DNA from: Sulfurimonas sp.
Lineage (GTDB): Bacteria; Campylobacterota; Campylobacteria; Campylobacterales; Sulfurimonadaceae
Assembly (NCBI GenBank): GCA_028044295.1
Contig: JAOFSE010000013.1
Span: 1 to 61,113 of the forward strand
Reading direction: 5' to 3'
DNA: 61,113 nucleotides
The notes under the pieces were generated by a model. That model was not told the origin of the DNA. It did not search any database and saw only the letters and a program-made list of their open reading frames with translations. Position numbers and translations under genes: made by a program. Shown piece after piece: positions 7,403 to 16,870 of this stretch (positions within the stretch are counted from its first letter, which is position 1; each line of letters begins with the position of its first letter).

Positions 7403-10018
7403 ATGAAAATTTTATTGATATTAATATCTATATTTGTATCTTTATTTGCAAAAAGCGATCTAGAAAAAGATATTACATTACAGCTCTTATGGACACACCA
7501 GTTCGAGTTTGCTGGTTTTTATATGGCAAAAGAGAAGGGCTATTACAAAGAAGCGGGCTTTAATGTTGATATAAGTGATGGGTTTTTAAAAAACACGATT
7601 GAAGATGTCAACAGTGGCAAGATCGACTTTGGTGTTGCTGGTTCAAAAGTGGTTTATGAAGCTATTAAAGGTAAAAAACTTATAGCATTAGCGTCAATCT
7701 TTCAAACTAGTCCATTTGTATGGTTGACTCGAAAAGACAGTAATATTAAAACTCTTCATGACTTTGTTGGTAAAACAGTTATGCATGCTGAGCATTCACT
7801 TGATAATATAGAGTTACTAGCAATTTTAAAGGCTAGGGGTGTTGATACATCAAAAGTTAATTTAATTCCCCATACGTACAATATACATGACTTAATTAAT
7901 AAGAAAAGTGATGTGACAAGTGCATATATATCCAATGAACCATATGAACTAGAGAAAGAGGGCATTGAATACAGGCTATTTAAACCAATAGAATATGGTG
8001 TTGATTTTTATGGGGATATACTTTTTACAACAGAAAAGTACTTAGATAAAAATCCTAAGGTCGTTAAATCATTTCGTGAAGCAAGTCTTAAAGGATGGAA
8101 GTATGCTTTTGAAAATATAGAAGAGACTATACATATAATTCATACAAAATATAATAAATCTCTCTCTTTAGGTCACTTAAGATATGAGGCAAATATTTTG
8201 AAAAAACAGTCTCTTTATCCATTTGTTGCAGTAGGAACTATGGATAAAGAGAGATGGGAAAGTATTGCTCAGACGTTTAAAGATTTAGGTTATTTAAAAA
8301 GTTCAATTCTTCCGAAGAGTTTTATATACAATGAGAATAAAAACAAGCAAAGAGATTTAATTTTCAAGTGGGTACTTATAGTAGTTGTAAGTATAGGTTT
8401 AATCTCTCTGATCCTGATGTTTTTAGTTAGAAAACATAATAGTTATATGCAAGCATTGGTAACTGAAAAGACAAATAGTTTAGAGAGTGAAAAGCAAAAC
8501 TACGAAGCATTTTTTACTCAAGCTGTATATGGAATTTTAATCATTCAAGATGGAAGATTTGTTAAAGTTAATGATTTGGTTCTAGAAATGTTGAACTATG
8601 AGACAACTGATGAAGTAATTAACCTTAGACCAGAAGAGTTGTCTCCTGAATATCAGCCAGATGGAGAGTTGTCAGAAACAAAAGCAGCAAAGCTCATAGG
8701 TGAATGTCTTGAAAAAGGGTTCAACAAGTTTGAATGGCTACATACTAAAAATGGTGGGGAAACATTTTGGTGTGAAGTTTACCTTAGTCTAACTCTTTAT
8801 GATGGTATAGAGAGTATCCAAGTAACATGGAGAGATATTTCAAGACAAAAGAGTTTGGAAGAGGATTTAGAACGTAAAGTTTTTGAAAGAACAGAAGAGC
8901 TTGAGATTGCTATGCGAGCCAAATCAGATTTTCTAGCGAATATGTCCCATGAGATACGCACGCCTTTAAATGCTATTATTGGTTTCGTGGATATATTATT
9001 TAAGTCTGAATCAGATACCGATAAGCAGCAAAAATTAAAGATTATTAAGGATTCCGGTTATTCTTTAGTTACGATTATTAATGATATTCTGGATTTTTCA
9101 AAAATAGAAAATAATAAACTTATGATTGAGAAAATTCCATATGATATATCTGAAACATTTCATTCGGTTGTAGAACTTTTTTTCTCAAAGGCTAAAGAAA
9201 GTGAAGTGATACTTGAGCTAGGTATCGATGAGAAACTACCAAAATATACACAAGGTGATCCTGTAAGGGTAAAGCAAGTACTATCAAATCTACTGAGTAA
9301 TGCGATTAAGTTTACGGGTAAAGGTAAGCGAATAAAAGTAAAAGTAAAATACCTAGACGCATCTAATGAATTATATTGTGAAGTTAAAGATCAAGGGATA
9401 GGAATACAAAGCAGTCAGCTAAATTCTATTTTTGAATCGTTTGTTCAAGAGAATAGTACAACAACAAGAAAATTTGGTGGAACAGGTTTAGGCTTATCTA
9501 TTTCGAAGGCACTAGTGGAACTTATGGATGGTGAAATAGGTTTAATAAGTAAAGTAGCTGAAGGAAGTACTTTTTATTTTAAACTACCACTTTATGAGGT
9601 AGATGAGGATTCTATAGACATTGATGAGGTTCGCAAAGAAGATTTAGATGATATGAGTGGACATATATTGTTGGTTGAAGATAATAAATCAAATCAAATG
9701 TTAATGAGTCTTCTTTTAGAGGAGCTTGGATTAGATTCAGAGATTGCTAACGATGGTCTTGAAGCAATAGCGGCTATGGAAAATGAAAATAGTTATGATT
9801 TAATTTTAATGGATGAGAATATGCCAAATATGAATGGCATAGAAGCAACTAAAAAAATCAGAGAAATGTCTCGCTGTAAAAATATACCAATCATTGCGGT
9901 TACAGCGAATGCTTTAAAAGGTGATAAAGAGAAGTTCTTAGCAGCTGGAATGAGTGACTATATTTCAAAGCCAATAGATGCTCAAAAACTAGAAAATATT
10001 CTCAGAAAATACTTATAA
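7403..10018 (+). CDS. Hybrid histidine kinase with NMT1/THI5-type periplasmic solute-binding sensor
   Basis: The start is the ATG at 7403, six bases after GGAG; a TTG at 7391 also fits the frame. In order the 871-residue protein has a signal peptide, a periplasmic NMT1/THI5-like binding domain (about 20-300; LLWTHQFEFAGFYMAKEKGYY), a transmembrane helix (about 320-342), a PAS domain (about 365-480), a HisKA domain with H516 in SHEIRTPLN, a HATPase domain with N and G boxes (GGTGLGLSIS), and a receiver with D804 and KP. It should sense a small periplasmic molecule, possibly pyrimidine-like as in the THI5 family, and phosphorelay through its own receiver. No partner regulator is adjacent. It ends convergently with the permease gene, overlapping it by six bases. 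Confidence 0.93.
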   Translation: MKILLILISIFVSLFAKSDLEKDITLQLLWTHQFEFAGFYMAKEKGYYKEAGFNVDISDGFLKNTIEDVNSGKIDFGVAGSKVVYEAIKGKKLIALASIFQTSPFVWLTRKDSNIKTLHDFVGKTVMHAEHSLDNIELLAILKARGVDTSKVNLIPHTYNIHDLINKKSDVTSAYISNEPYELEKEGIEYRLFKPIEYGVDFYGDILFTTEKYLDKNPKVVKSFREASLKGWKYAFENIEETIHIIHTKYNKSLSLGHLRYEANILKKQSLYPFVAVGTMDKERWESIAQTFKDLGYLKSSILPKSFIYNENKNKQRDLIFKWVLIVVVSIGLISLILMFLVRKHNSYMQALVTEKTNSLESEKQNYEAFFTQAVYGILIIQDGRFVKVNDLVLEMLNYETTDEVINLRPEELSPEYQPDGELSETKAAKLIGECLEKGFNKFEWLHTKNGGETFWCEVYLSLTLYDGIESIQVTWRDISRQKSLEEDLERKVFERTEELEIAMRAKSDFLANMSHEIRTPLNAIIGFVDILFKSESDTDKQQKLKIIKDSGYSLVTIINDILDFSKIENNKLMIEKIPYDISETFHSVVELFFSKAKESEVILELGIDEKLPKYTQGDPVRVKQVLSNLLSNAIKFTGKGKRIKVKVKYLDASNELYCEVKDQGIGIQSSQLNSIFESFVQENSTTTRKFGGTGLGLSISKALVELMDGEIGLISKVAEGSTFYFKLPLYEVDEDSIDIDEVRKEDLDDMSGHILLVEDNKSNQMLMSLLLEELGLDSEIANDGLEAIAAMENENSYDLILMDENMPNMNGIEATKKIREMSRCKNIPIIAVTANALKGDKEKFLAAGMSDYISKPIDAQKLENILRKYL

Positions 10019-11101
10019 ACTTCTCTTTTTAAAGTAAGGAGAGATGATGAAATATAGAATATATCCCCATAAGATTAAACTACTTATTAAAGCAATTATA
10101 CCGACCTCTTCATGCATATGAATAAGAGATTTTGGGTCTATATCATTCACGTTAAAAACATAATCAAGTCCTAACCCAAAAATGATACTACCTATAACAA
10201 TACTTCCAAGGTAAATGTATAAAGATTTAGTTCCTAACATCTTTTTCACTACACCTATTGTTACTGTGTTAGTAGCTGGCCCTGCACTTAAAAAAACAAA
10301 AGCAGCTCCTGCACTAACACCACTTAGCATTAGTCCAGCAGCAATCGGAAGTGAAGCTGTGGCACATACATACATTGGTACTGCTATAGAGATAGCAATT
10401 ATGTATGAAATCCAAGTATGCTCTACTAGAACATCACTAAGGTTCTGTGGTATTAGCATAGTTATAAGTGCCCCTATAACTAAACCCCAAAATAGAGGAT
10501 AAGCGATATCTCCTAAAAGTTTTCCAAAGGCATATTTGTAAGCTTTTATGATTGAGAATTTACTTTTTTCTTCACTCTCACATGCGGAATCATTTGAACA
10601 ACAGCAACTTTCCTCACTAGAAACTGCTTTGGACTGTGCTGATATATCCATAGGGTTTAGACTAAACTTAAGCACTGGCTTCTCAACTTCTTTGTCATAA
10701 ACATTTGTAAGTATTCCTGCCGCAATAGCGATTACCATAGATGTAATAACTCTATATATTGTAAAAATCCATCCAAACATTCCAAATGTAGCAAGGATAG
10801 AGTCTATACCTGTAATAGGTGTAGAGATAAGAAATGATAGAGTGGCACCTTTGCTAGCGCCACTTTTTTTTATGCTTGTAGCAAGAGGAATTACGCCACA
10901 AGAACATACAGGTAGTGGTATACCAAAGACAGTCGACTTAACAACTGAACTGACATTTTCATTTCCAAGATGTTTTGTGACTATAGATTCTGGAACTAGT
11001 TCATGTAATATCCCTGCAAATGCAAGTCCAAAAAGAATGTACGGTGCCATAGCATTACTAAGGTCTATGAGTGCTGTAAAAAATGTACTTATATATTCCA
11101 C
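10013..11101 (-). CDS. SO_0444-type Cu/Zn efflux permease (DUF318)
   Basis: This multi-spanning inner-membrane protein has about eight to ten helices in two halves, each with the permease signature: FGIPLPVCSCGVIPLA in the first and a PMYVCATASLPIAAGLM / AGPATN pair in the second. The central cytoplasmic loop carries CCCSNDSACESEE, a cysteine cluster that probably binds metal, as in the SO_0444 Cu/Zn efflux family. I chose the GTG at 11101 because family members begin just before the ALIDLSNAMAPYILFG helix; the frame is open back to a TTG at 11176 (387 residues) but without a ribosome-binding site. An AGTTAA-AATA-TTAACT inverted repeat at 11288-11303 is a candidate operator. Confidence 0.82.
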   Translation of the reverse strand: MEYISTFFTALIDLSNAMAPYILFGLAFAGILHELVPESIVTKHLGNENVSSVVKSTVFGIPLPVCSCGVIPLATSIKKSGASKGATLSFLISTPITGIDSILATFGMFGWIFTIYRVITSMVIAIAAGILTNVYDKEVEKPVLKFSLNPMDISAQSKAVSSEESCCCSNDSACESEEKSKFSIIKAYKYAFGKLLGDIAYPLFWGLVIGALITMLIPQNLSDVLVEHTWISYIIAISIAVPMYVCATASLPIAAGLMLSGVSAGAAFVFLSAGPATNTVTIGVVKKMLGTKSLYIYLGSIVIGSIIFGLGLDYVFNVNDIDPKSLIHMHEEVGIIALISSLILWGYILYFIISPYFKKRSL

Positions 11102-11287
11102 TATGTATATCTTTGTATTGGTATCTAATTTTGTAAGTTTACTACATAATGATTTAAATGAGTATGTGAAAAGCAAAATGTGGTTGAAAAGTATTGTTAC
11201 TTTAAGAAAAAGTGTGTGTGAAGTGTGTGTGATAAAATTTTTCTATCAGTTAATACAATACCATATTCATCCACTAGGGAGAGTGAC

Positions 11288-11303
11288 AGTTAAAATATTA
11301 ACT
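11288..11303. promoter_or_regulatory. Inverted repeat upstream of the metal permease (candidate operator)
   Basis: AGTTAA and TTAACT flank an AATA spacer. The repeat lies in the 240-base gap between gltX and the permease, upstream of the permease start. Nearby, two near-identical AAGTGTGTGTG units stand in tandem at about 11210-11230. Binding by a metal-responsive repressor is a guess. Confidence 0.3.
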
Positions 11304-11341
11304 AACAAGTGTTACTAGAGTGTTAAGTTTTTCTTATAATC

Positions 11342-12736
11342 CTAAGAATTTGCAGCTATAGCATTTTTAATTCTTAGAAGAGTTTCATCTTTACCAATTA
11401 TAGCCATAACACTATCTAATCCTGGACCACTCATTTTACCAAGAAGTGCTACACGAAGAGGTTGCCCTATCTTACCAAAGCCTATCTCCATTTCATTGAC
11501 TACAGTTTCCATGATGTTGTGATAGTCAACTGGTAGATGAAGGTCTTCAGAATCAGCAGCTGTAAGCTTAGAGGCAAAAGTATTAAGAACATCACTAAAG
11601 CCTTCTTTAAAAGCTTTTTTAGAGGCTTTTGCATCATATGAGTGCGGAGTAGCAAGAATCTCGTTTGTTAAATCTGCTAAATCTTTTAGAGTTTTTGCAC
11701 GCTCTTTTAACTCATCTAAAAGTATCTCTCTTTTGTCATGAGAAGTTAATACTAAGCCATACTCAGTGAGTAGTTGAGCTAACTCATCATTTTTTGTATT
11801 TTTAATATAGTGAGAGCTTAACCAGTCAAGTTTTTCAGTGTTATAGATTGATGCTGACTTATTTATATCTTGAGGGTTAAATAGGTTTTTCATTTCATCC
11901 ATTGAAAAGATTTCTTGATCACCATGACTCCAACCAAGACGAACTAAAAAGTTAAGAAGTGCTTGAGGTGTGTAGCCCATGTCTTTATACGCCATAACAT
12001 CTGTAGCACCATCACGTTTACTGAGTTTTTTACCTTGTGAATTATGAATCATAGGAACATGGTAAAACTTAGGAAGTTCAAATCCAAGAGCTTCATAAAC
12101 TACTATTTGTTTAGGAGTGTTTGAAAGGTGGTCATCTCCACGGATTACTTCATTGATTCCCATAAGTGCATCATCGATCGCAACAACAAAGTTATATGTT
12201 GGAGAGCCATCAGCACGCGCGATAACAAAGTCATCTAATATATCTTCTGCTTGAAAACTAACATCGCCCTTAACACCATCTTTAACTAAAATTTCTCCAG
12301 TTACTGGTGCTTTTATACGAATAACAGGCTCAACACCTGCTGGTGGAGTTCCATCAAAATCACGATATTTACCGTTGTACTTAGTACGCTCTTTATTTGC
12401 CATTTGAGTTTCACGAAGTTCTGTAAGTTCCTCTTTTGACATATAACATTTGTAAGCTTTACCTTCATCTAGAAGTTGCTTGATGTATTTTGCATAAATG
12501 TCATCTCTTTGAGACTGGTAAGTTATCTCACCATCATGATCAAGGCCTAACCATGAAAATGCTTTTAGTATCGCGTCTGCGGCTTCTTGAGAGTTTCTCG
12601 CTTTGTCTGTATCTTCTATGCGAAGAACAAATTTACCACCATTCTTTTTAGCCCAAAGGTAAGAAAAAAGAGCAGTACGAAGACCACCTATATGAAGATA
12701 GCCAGTTGGGCTTGGAGCAAAACGAGTAACAACCAT
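11342..12736 (-). CDS. gltX: Glutamyl-tRNA synthetase
   Basis: This class I synthetase attaches glutamate to tRNA. The HIGH-type motif is in APSPTGYLHIGG (about residues 6-18) and the KMSKS-type motif is KLSKR at 237-241. The C-terminal anticodon-binding domain is shorter in detail but the total of 464 residues is normal. Campylobacterota usually carry two GltX proteins, one charging tRNA(Glu) and one mischarging tRNA(Gln) for the GatCAB route. Which of the two this is cannot be decided from one copy. It reads away from the downstream kinase gene and shares a 229-base divergent promoter region with it. Confidence 0.96.
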   Translation of the reverse strand: MVVTRFAPSPTGYLHIGGLRTALFSYLWAKKNGGKFVLRIEDTDKARNSQEAADAILKAFSWLGLDHDGEITYQSQRDDIYAKYIKQLLDEGKAYKCYMSKEELTELRETQMANKERTKYNGKYRDFDGTPPAGVEPVIRIKAPVTGEILVKDGVKGDVSFQAEDILDDFVIARADGSPTYNFVVAIDDALMGINEVIRGDDHLSNTPKQIVVYEALGFELPKFYHVPMIHNSQGKKLSKRDGATDVMAYKDMGYTPQALLNFLVRLGWSHGDQEIFSMDEMKNLFNPQDINKSASIYNTEKLDWLSSHYIKNTKNDELAQLLTEYGLVLTSHDKREILLDELKERAKTLKDLADLTNEILATPHSYDAKASKKAFKEGFSDVLNTFASKLTAADSEDLHLPVDYHNIMETVVNEMEIGFGKIGQPLRVALLGKMSGPGLDSVMAIIGKDETLLRIKNAIAANS

Positions 12737-12965
12737 GAAAAGCCTTTAATTTAAAGTTATTAGAATTTTAGGCAAAAGTTTGTTAGAACAAGGTTAATAG
12801 GCTTTAAATATACTCCCCTGTAGAAGGAGGGAGGTAGTCTTAAAGAGATTTAAAATAAACTTATTCTATATCTTAACTTAAAATTAAATAGTAATAATAC
12901 CTAAAACATAATAAATTATATAAAATTTTATTATGTTATAATAACAAAAATTGTAAAAAAGATGA

Positions 12966-13958
12966 ATGAAAATGTATAATAAGCTAGAATCTATGACAAT
13001 AAGAGATGTAATTGTTCGCATTTCTATAACAATTTTACTAGCAGAACTTCTTATTATGGGATTACTAGAGGTATTACCATTTGAATTCTCTGGATATGTT
13101 GAAGCATTAATTGATGCAACTTTATTAGTTGTAATGTCTTCTCCCGTAATATATTTATTTGTTATAAAACCATTTATTAATGAAAAAACGGAAGCTCAAA
13201 AAAGCCTAGTTGAGAGTGCAAAAATGGCATCTTTAGGTCGTTTAGTTGCGGGTGTAGCTCACGAAATAAATACGCCTATTGGAGTCTCTGTAACAGCGGC
13301 TTCGCATTTACGAAAAAAGTATAATGAGTTTTTAACACTATATAAAGAGAATGCAGTAAATCAAGAAAGTTTTGATAAATTTTTAAATGTAAATGAAAAG
13401 TCGACAAGTATTATTTTAAATAATTTAGAAAGAGCAGCAGGTCTAATTAGCTCTTTTAAAAGTATGGCAGTTGATCAAAGTAGTAATGACATAAGAGAAA
13501 TTAATCTAGATCAATATATTAAATCAGCAGTTTTTGCCTTGGAACCAAAGTTACGTAAGTTTCATCATATAGTAGAAGTAAATGCACCAAATATTGTTAT
13601 AAATATTGCGGCTGGAGCTATTTCTCAAGTGCTAACAAACTTGATAGAGAATGCAATAATTCATGCTTTTAGTGAAGTTGACGATGGGAAAATAATTATT
13701 AATGCAAGAGCGATTGATGATAGCTTAGAATTGGTGTATATAGATAATGGTAAAGGAATGGATGAAGATACAGCTGATAAGTTCTTTGATCCATTTTTTA
13801 CTACACAGAGGTCAAACGGTGGTAGTGGCTTAGGGACACATTTAATATATAACCTAGTTACACAGTCCCTAAATGGTACGATTACTTTAAAAACTAATCT
13901 AAATGAAGGAGTAGAGATTGCTATGTCAATACCTTTAAAGGAAAATACATATGTTTAA
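12966..13958 (+). CDS. Membrane histidine kinase (partner of the adjacent HD-GYP regulator)
   Basis: Two transmembrane helices (about 17-38 and 45-70) are separated by only a few residues, so there is no real periplasmic sensor. They are followed by a HisKA-like domain with H99 in GVAHEINTP and a HATPase domain (LTNLIENAIIHAF, DNGKGMD, GGSGLGTHLIYNL). The 330-residue protein probably senses a membrane or cytoplasmic signal. Its last eight bases overlap the start of the following response-regulator gene, which strongly suggests a cognate pair controlling c-di-GMP breakdown. Confidence 0.93.
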   Translation: MKMYNKLESMTIRDVIVRISITILLAELLIMGLLEVLPFEFSGYVEALIDATLLVVMSSPVIYLFVIKPFINEKTEAQKSLVESAKMASLGRLVAGVAHEINTPIGVSVTAASHLRKKYNEFLTLYKENAVNQESFDKFLNVNEKSTSIILNNLERAAGLISSFKSMAVDQSSNDIREINLDQYIKSAVFALEPKLRKFHHIVEVNAPNIVINIAAGAISQVLTNLIENAIIHAFSEVDDGKIIINARAIDDSLELVYIDNGKGMDEDTADKFFDPFFTTQRSNGGSGLGTHLIYNLVTQSLNGTITLKTNLNEGVEIAMSIPLKENTYV

Positions 13959-15486
13959 TTCAGATGGTGGTTTAGTCCTACCAAAAGCGACTCAGGATGT
14001 ACACAAGAGAGATTCAAGACAATATAAAATACTTATAGTTGATGATGAACAAAGCGTTCATGATGTTACATTATTAGCATTAGAAGATATAGTCTTTAAC
14101 AATAAGACACTAGAAATATTTCATGCATATAGCGCTAGTGAGGCTAAAGAGTTACTACAACGAGAAAAAGATATAGCTGTGATTTTTTTAGATGTAGTTA
14201 TGGAAACTGATTCTGCTGGTTTAGATTTGGTAAAGATTATAAGGGAAGAGTTGCAAAACAAGGCAGTTCGGATAATCCTAAGAACAGGTCAGCCAGGTCA
14301 TGCTCCTGAAGATAGGATTATTATAGACTATGATATTAATGATTATAAAAGCAAAGCAGAACTAACAACTCAGAAACTATTTACATCATTGATTTCTGCC
14401 TTAAGAACGTATAGTCATTTAGTTCAAATAGAAAAAAATCAAAATGGGTTAGAAAAAGTTCTTTCTTCAACTTACTCAATAGTAAAAATTAAACAGATTG
14501 ATGATTTTATAAGTGGTCTTATGGAACAAGTTGTCTCTTTAATACATGAAAATCCAACTTCCCATGAGAATGAAATAAATGCATATATAGGCTTTTGTAA
14601 GAATGAGAATGTTATTTTTACATCTGGAACTGGAAAATATCAAGATAAAGACAGTAGACATATTTTAGTCCAAAATATGTATGCGGATAAGATTAGTAAA
14701 ATACGTAAAAATGAAAAAATAATGATAGATGAAGAATCTATATTAGTATATAAAAAAAATGATGATGATACAGCTCTTTTATTGCTCTTAGATGGTGATA
14801 TAGAGAGAATAGATACTGATAGCTCATTATTAGATATCTTTATGAGAAATGCTGCAATAACATATCACAACATTTTATTAACGAAAAATGCTAAAGATAC
14901 TCAAAAAGATACAATATTTCTACTAAGTGAAATGGCTGAACAGAGATCCCAAGAGACTGGAAAGCATGTTAAAAGAGTTGCTTACTACGCTAAAGAAATA
15001 GCTGAAGAATTAAACCTAAGTAAAAAAGAAATTGAAGAAATTGTTGCAAGTGCACCAATGCATGATATAGGTAAGATAGCTATTAGTGATAGAGTACTAA
15101 AAAAGCCTGGTCGCTTAACTGATGAAGAGTTTGAAGAGATGAAGACTCATGCGACAAAAGGATATGAGCTTTTAAAAGATTCAGATAAAGATATTATGCT
15201 TAAGGCCGCGATAATTGCGCATGAACATCATGAAAAACATGATGGTACTGGATACCCGCGAGGACTAAAAGGTGATGAAATACATATATTTGCTAGCATA
15301 GTGGGTCTATGTGATGTTTTTGATGCACTAAGTAATCCAAGGGTATATAAGGAAGCTTGGAGCCTAGAAGAAACTTTTGAGTATATAGAATCAGAGAGAG
15401 GCAAACAGTTTAATCCAAAAGTATTAGATGCATTTTTTTCTAGAAAAGAAAATATTATCAAAATTCATACTGAGCAAAAGGATTAA
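13951..15486 (+). CDS. Response regulator with DUF3369 and HD-GYP c-di-GMP phosphodiesterase domains
   Basis: The 511-residue protein has a receiver (about 25-150, phospho-acceptor D81, extended DVVMETDSAGLDL motif), a DUF3369 sensor domain (about 165-315) and an HD-GYP domain (about 325-505) with H371-D372 in HDIGK and G434-Y435-P436 in HHEKHDGTGYP. All metal and GYP residues look intact, so c-di-GMP hydrolysis is expected. Receiver-DUF3369-HD-GYP is a known architecture. Translational coupling to the preceding kinase makes that kinase the likely phosphodonor. Confidence 0.95.
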   Translation: MFNSDGGLVLPKATQDVHKRDSRQYKILIVDDEQSVHDVTLLALEDIVFNNKTLEIFHAYSASEAKELLQREKDIAVIFLDVVMETDSAGLDLVKIIREELQNKAVRIILRTGQPGHAPEDRIIIDYDINDYKSKAELTTQKLFTSLISALRTYSHLVQIEKNQNGLEKVLSSTYSIVKIKQIDDFISGLMEQVVSLIHENPTSHENEINAYIGFCKNENVIFTSGTGKYQDKDSRHILVQNMYADKISKIRKNEKIMIDEESILVYKKNDDDTALLLLLDGDIERIDTDSSLLDIFMRNAAITYHNILLTKNAKDTQKDTIFLLSEMAEQRSQETGKHVKRVAYYAKEIAEELNLSKKEIEEIVASAPMHDIGKIAISDRVLKKPGRLTDEEFEEMKTHATKGYELLKDSDKDIMLKAAIIAHEHHEKHDGTGYPRGLKGDEIHIFASIVGLCDVFDALSNPRVYKEAWSLEETFEYIESERGKQFNPKVLDAFFSRKENIIKIHTEQKD

Positions 15487-15586
15487 AAAGTATTTTTGAT
15501 AACCCTACAAATATTCGATTAGTAAGTTTTACCTATTTATTTGTTAAAGGTGGGTAAAATGCTTTTTAAATAAAGTAGGAACATAC

Positions 15587-16420
15587 ATGTATAAAATATT
15601 TTTAACTATTCTTTTAGGTAGTGCACTATGTGCAGAGTTAGTAGATGGTATAGCAATCATAGTAAAAGGTGAGGCTATTACTCTTCATGAACTTAAAAAA
15701 GAGATGACAAACTCTAACATAAGTGTTGCTGATGCTAGTAATGTACTTATTAGAAAGAAACTTGAGGCTGTTGAAGCTAAAGAGAGAAAATTAAAAGTTT
15801 CTACAGTTGATGTTTATGATGATATCAAAAAAACAGCTGCTAACAATGGCATGAGTGTAAGTGAATTTTATGAGGCAGTTCGTGCTGATAATGGAATGTC
15901 ATCAGAAGAGTTTAAAGCTAAAACTAAAGAGAAACTACTTGCTCAAAAACTTTACAATGCAATCTCATATTCATCAATGGCTCAGCCACATGATGAAGAG
16001 ATAAGAGAGTACTTTGATATGCATATTAAAGAGTTTGAACATCCAAATAAGTTCAATGTTATGATCTATAGAGCTAAAGATAAAGCTACATTAGAGGGTA
16101 AAATCTCAAATCCAATGTTTTTCTCTGCTTCGATTAAAACAGAAGAACAACAACTTGAGTACAACAAAATACCTCGTGACTTAGGAAACTTTTTAAGCTC
16201 TACAGATATAAACAGTTTTTCTCCAATCATACCAGATGGAAAAGGAAACTATATGAGTTTCTTTGTTCAAGAGAAGATAGATATAGTTGAAGTAGAAATA
16301 GATACTGTTAAAGCTCAAATCTCAAATATATTAATGAGTGACAAAAGAGAACAAGTTCTTAGTGATTACTTTGCAAGACTTAGAGGAAACTCTGAGATAA
16401 AGACTCTTCGTTTACCGTAA
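15587..16420 (+). CDS. SurA-like periplasmic chaperone / peptidyl-prolyl isomerase family protein
   Basis: The 277-residue precursor has a signal peptide (about 1-16, ending LCA). It then has the SurA N-terminal pattern LVDGIAIIVKGEAITLHEL, a helical chaperone region (about 30-135) and a C-terminal region where a parvulin domain would be, poorly conserved (about 145-250). The family escorts outer-membrane proteins across the periplasm; Campylobacter Cj1289 is a comparable SurA-like protein. Isomerase activity is uncertain because the parvulin domain is degenerate. It sits nine bases before the dCMP deaminase gene and is probably co-transcribed with it. Confidence 0.85.
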   Translation: MYKIFLTILLGSALCAELVDGIAIIVKGEAITLHELKKEMTNSNISVADASNVLIRKKLEAVEAKERKLKVSTVDVYDDIKKTAANNGMSVSEFYEAVRADNGMSSEEFKAKTKEKLLAQKLYNAISYSSMAQPHDEEIREYFDMHIKEFEHPNKFNVMIYRAKDKATLEGKISNPMFFSASIKTEEQQLEYNKIPRDLGNFLSSTDINSFSPIIPDGKGNYMSFFVQEKIDIVEVEIDTVKAQISNILMSDKREQVLSDYFARLRGNSEIKTLRLP

Positions 16421-16429
16421 GCGATAGTT

Positions 16430-16870
16430 ATGTTGAATGATAAAAACTTTATTCGAATAGCGCAGGAGTTAGCAACTGCTTCTAAATGTGTATCCAAACA
16501 AGTTGGTGCAGTTATTGTTAAAGATGGAAGAATTCTGAGTACAGGCTACAACGGTACTCCAGCAGGATATACAAACTGCTGTGATCATTGGAATGGTGAG
16601 TATACTCCAGAACACCATGAGTGGTCAAAAACTTATGAGATTCATGCTGAAATGAATGCAATCATCTGGTCGGCAAGACAAGGTATATGTATAGAAGGTG
16701 CTACTATTTATGTAACACTCGAACCTTGTAGTGAGTGTAGTAAAAATATTATTGCTACTGGAATTAAGAGAATTGTATATGCTAAAGAGTATGAGCATAC
16801 TCACTCAGACACTATTTCTAAATTTCTTAAAGATAATGGAGTGAGTATAGAGAAGTTAGAAGTTAGCTAA
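16430..16870 (+). CDS. Deoxycytidylate (dCMP/CMP-type) deaminase
   Basis: The 146-residue zinc enzyme converts dCMP to dUMP for thymidylate synthesis. The zinc ligands and catalytic glutamate are in IHAEMNA (His-Ala-Glu) and the PCSECSKNI motif (PCxxC). The N-terminal SKCVSKQVGAVIVKDGRILSTGYNG is the standard start of the family. The length matches the ComEB/dCMP deaminase group. It overlaps the tail of the convergent ArsC-like gene by four bases. Confidence 0.92.
   Translation: MLNDKNFIRIAQELATASKCVSKQVGAVIVKDGRILSTGYNGTPAGYTNCCDHWNGEYTPEHHEWSKTYEIHAEMNAIIWSARQGICIEGATIYVTLEPCSECSKNIIATGIKRIVYAKEYEHTHSDTISKFLKDNGVSIEKLEVS

Noticed and set aside
11208..11230. Tandem AAGTGTGTGTG repeats as a possible CRISPR or phase-variation tract
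   Set aside because: Only two units of 11 bases, no spacers and not in a coding region; too short to call either.
10842..11318. 158-residue plus-strand open frame opposite the metal permease
   Set aside because: It is the reverse complement of a well-supported multi-spanning permease; composition and lack of family motifs mark it as an antisense shadow.
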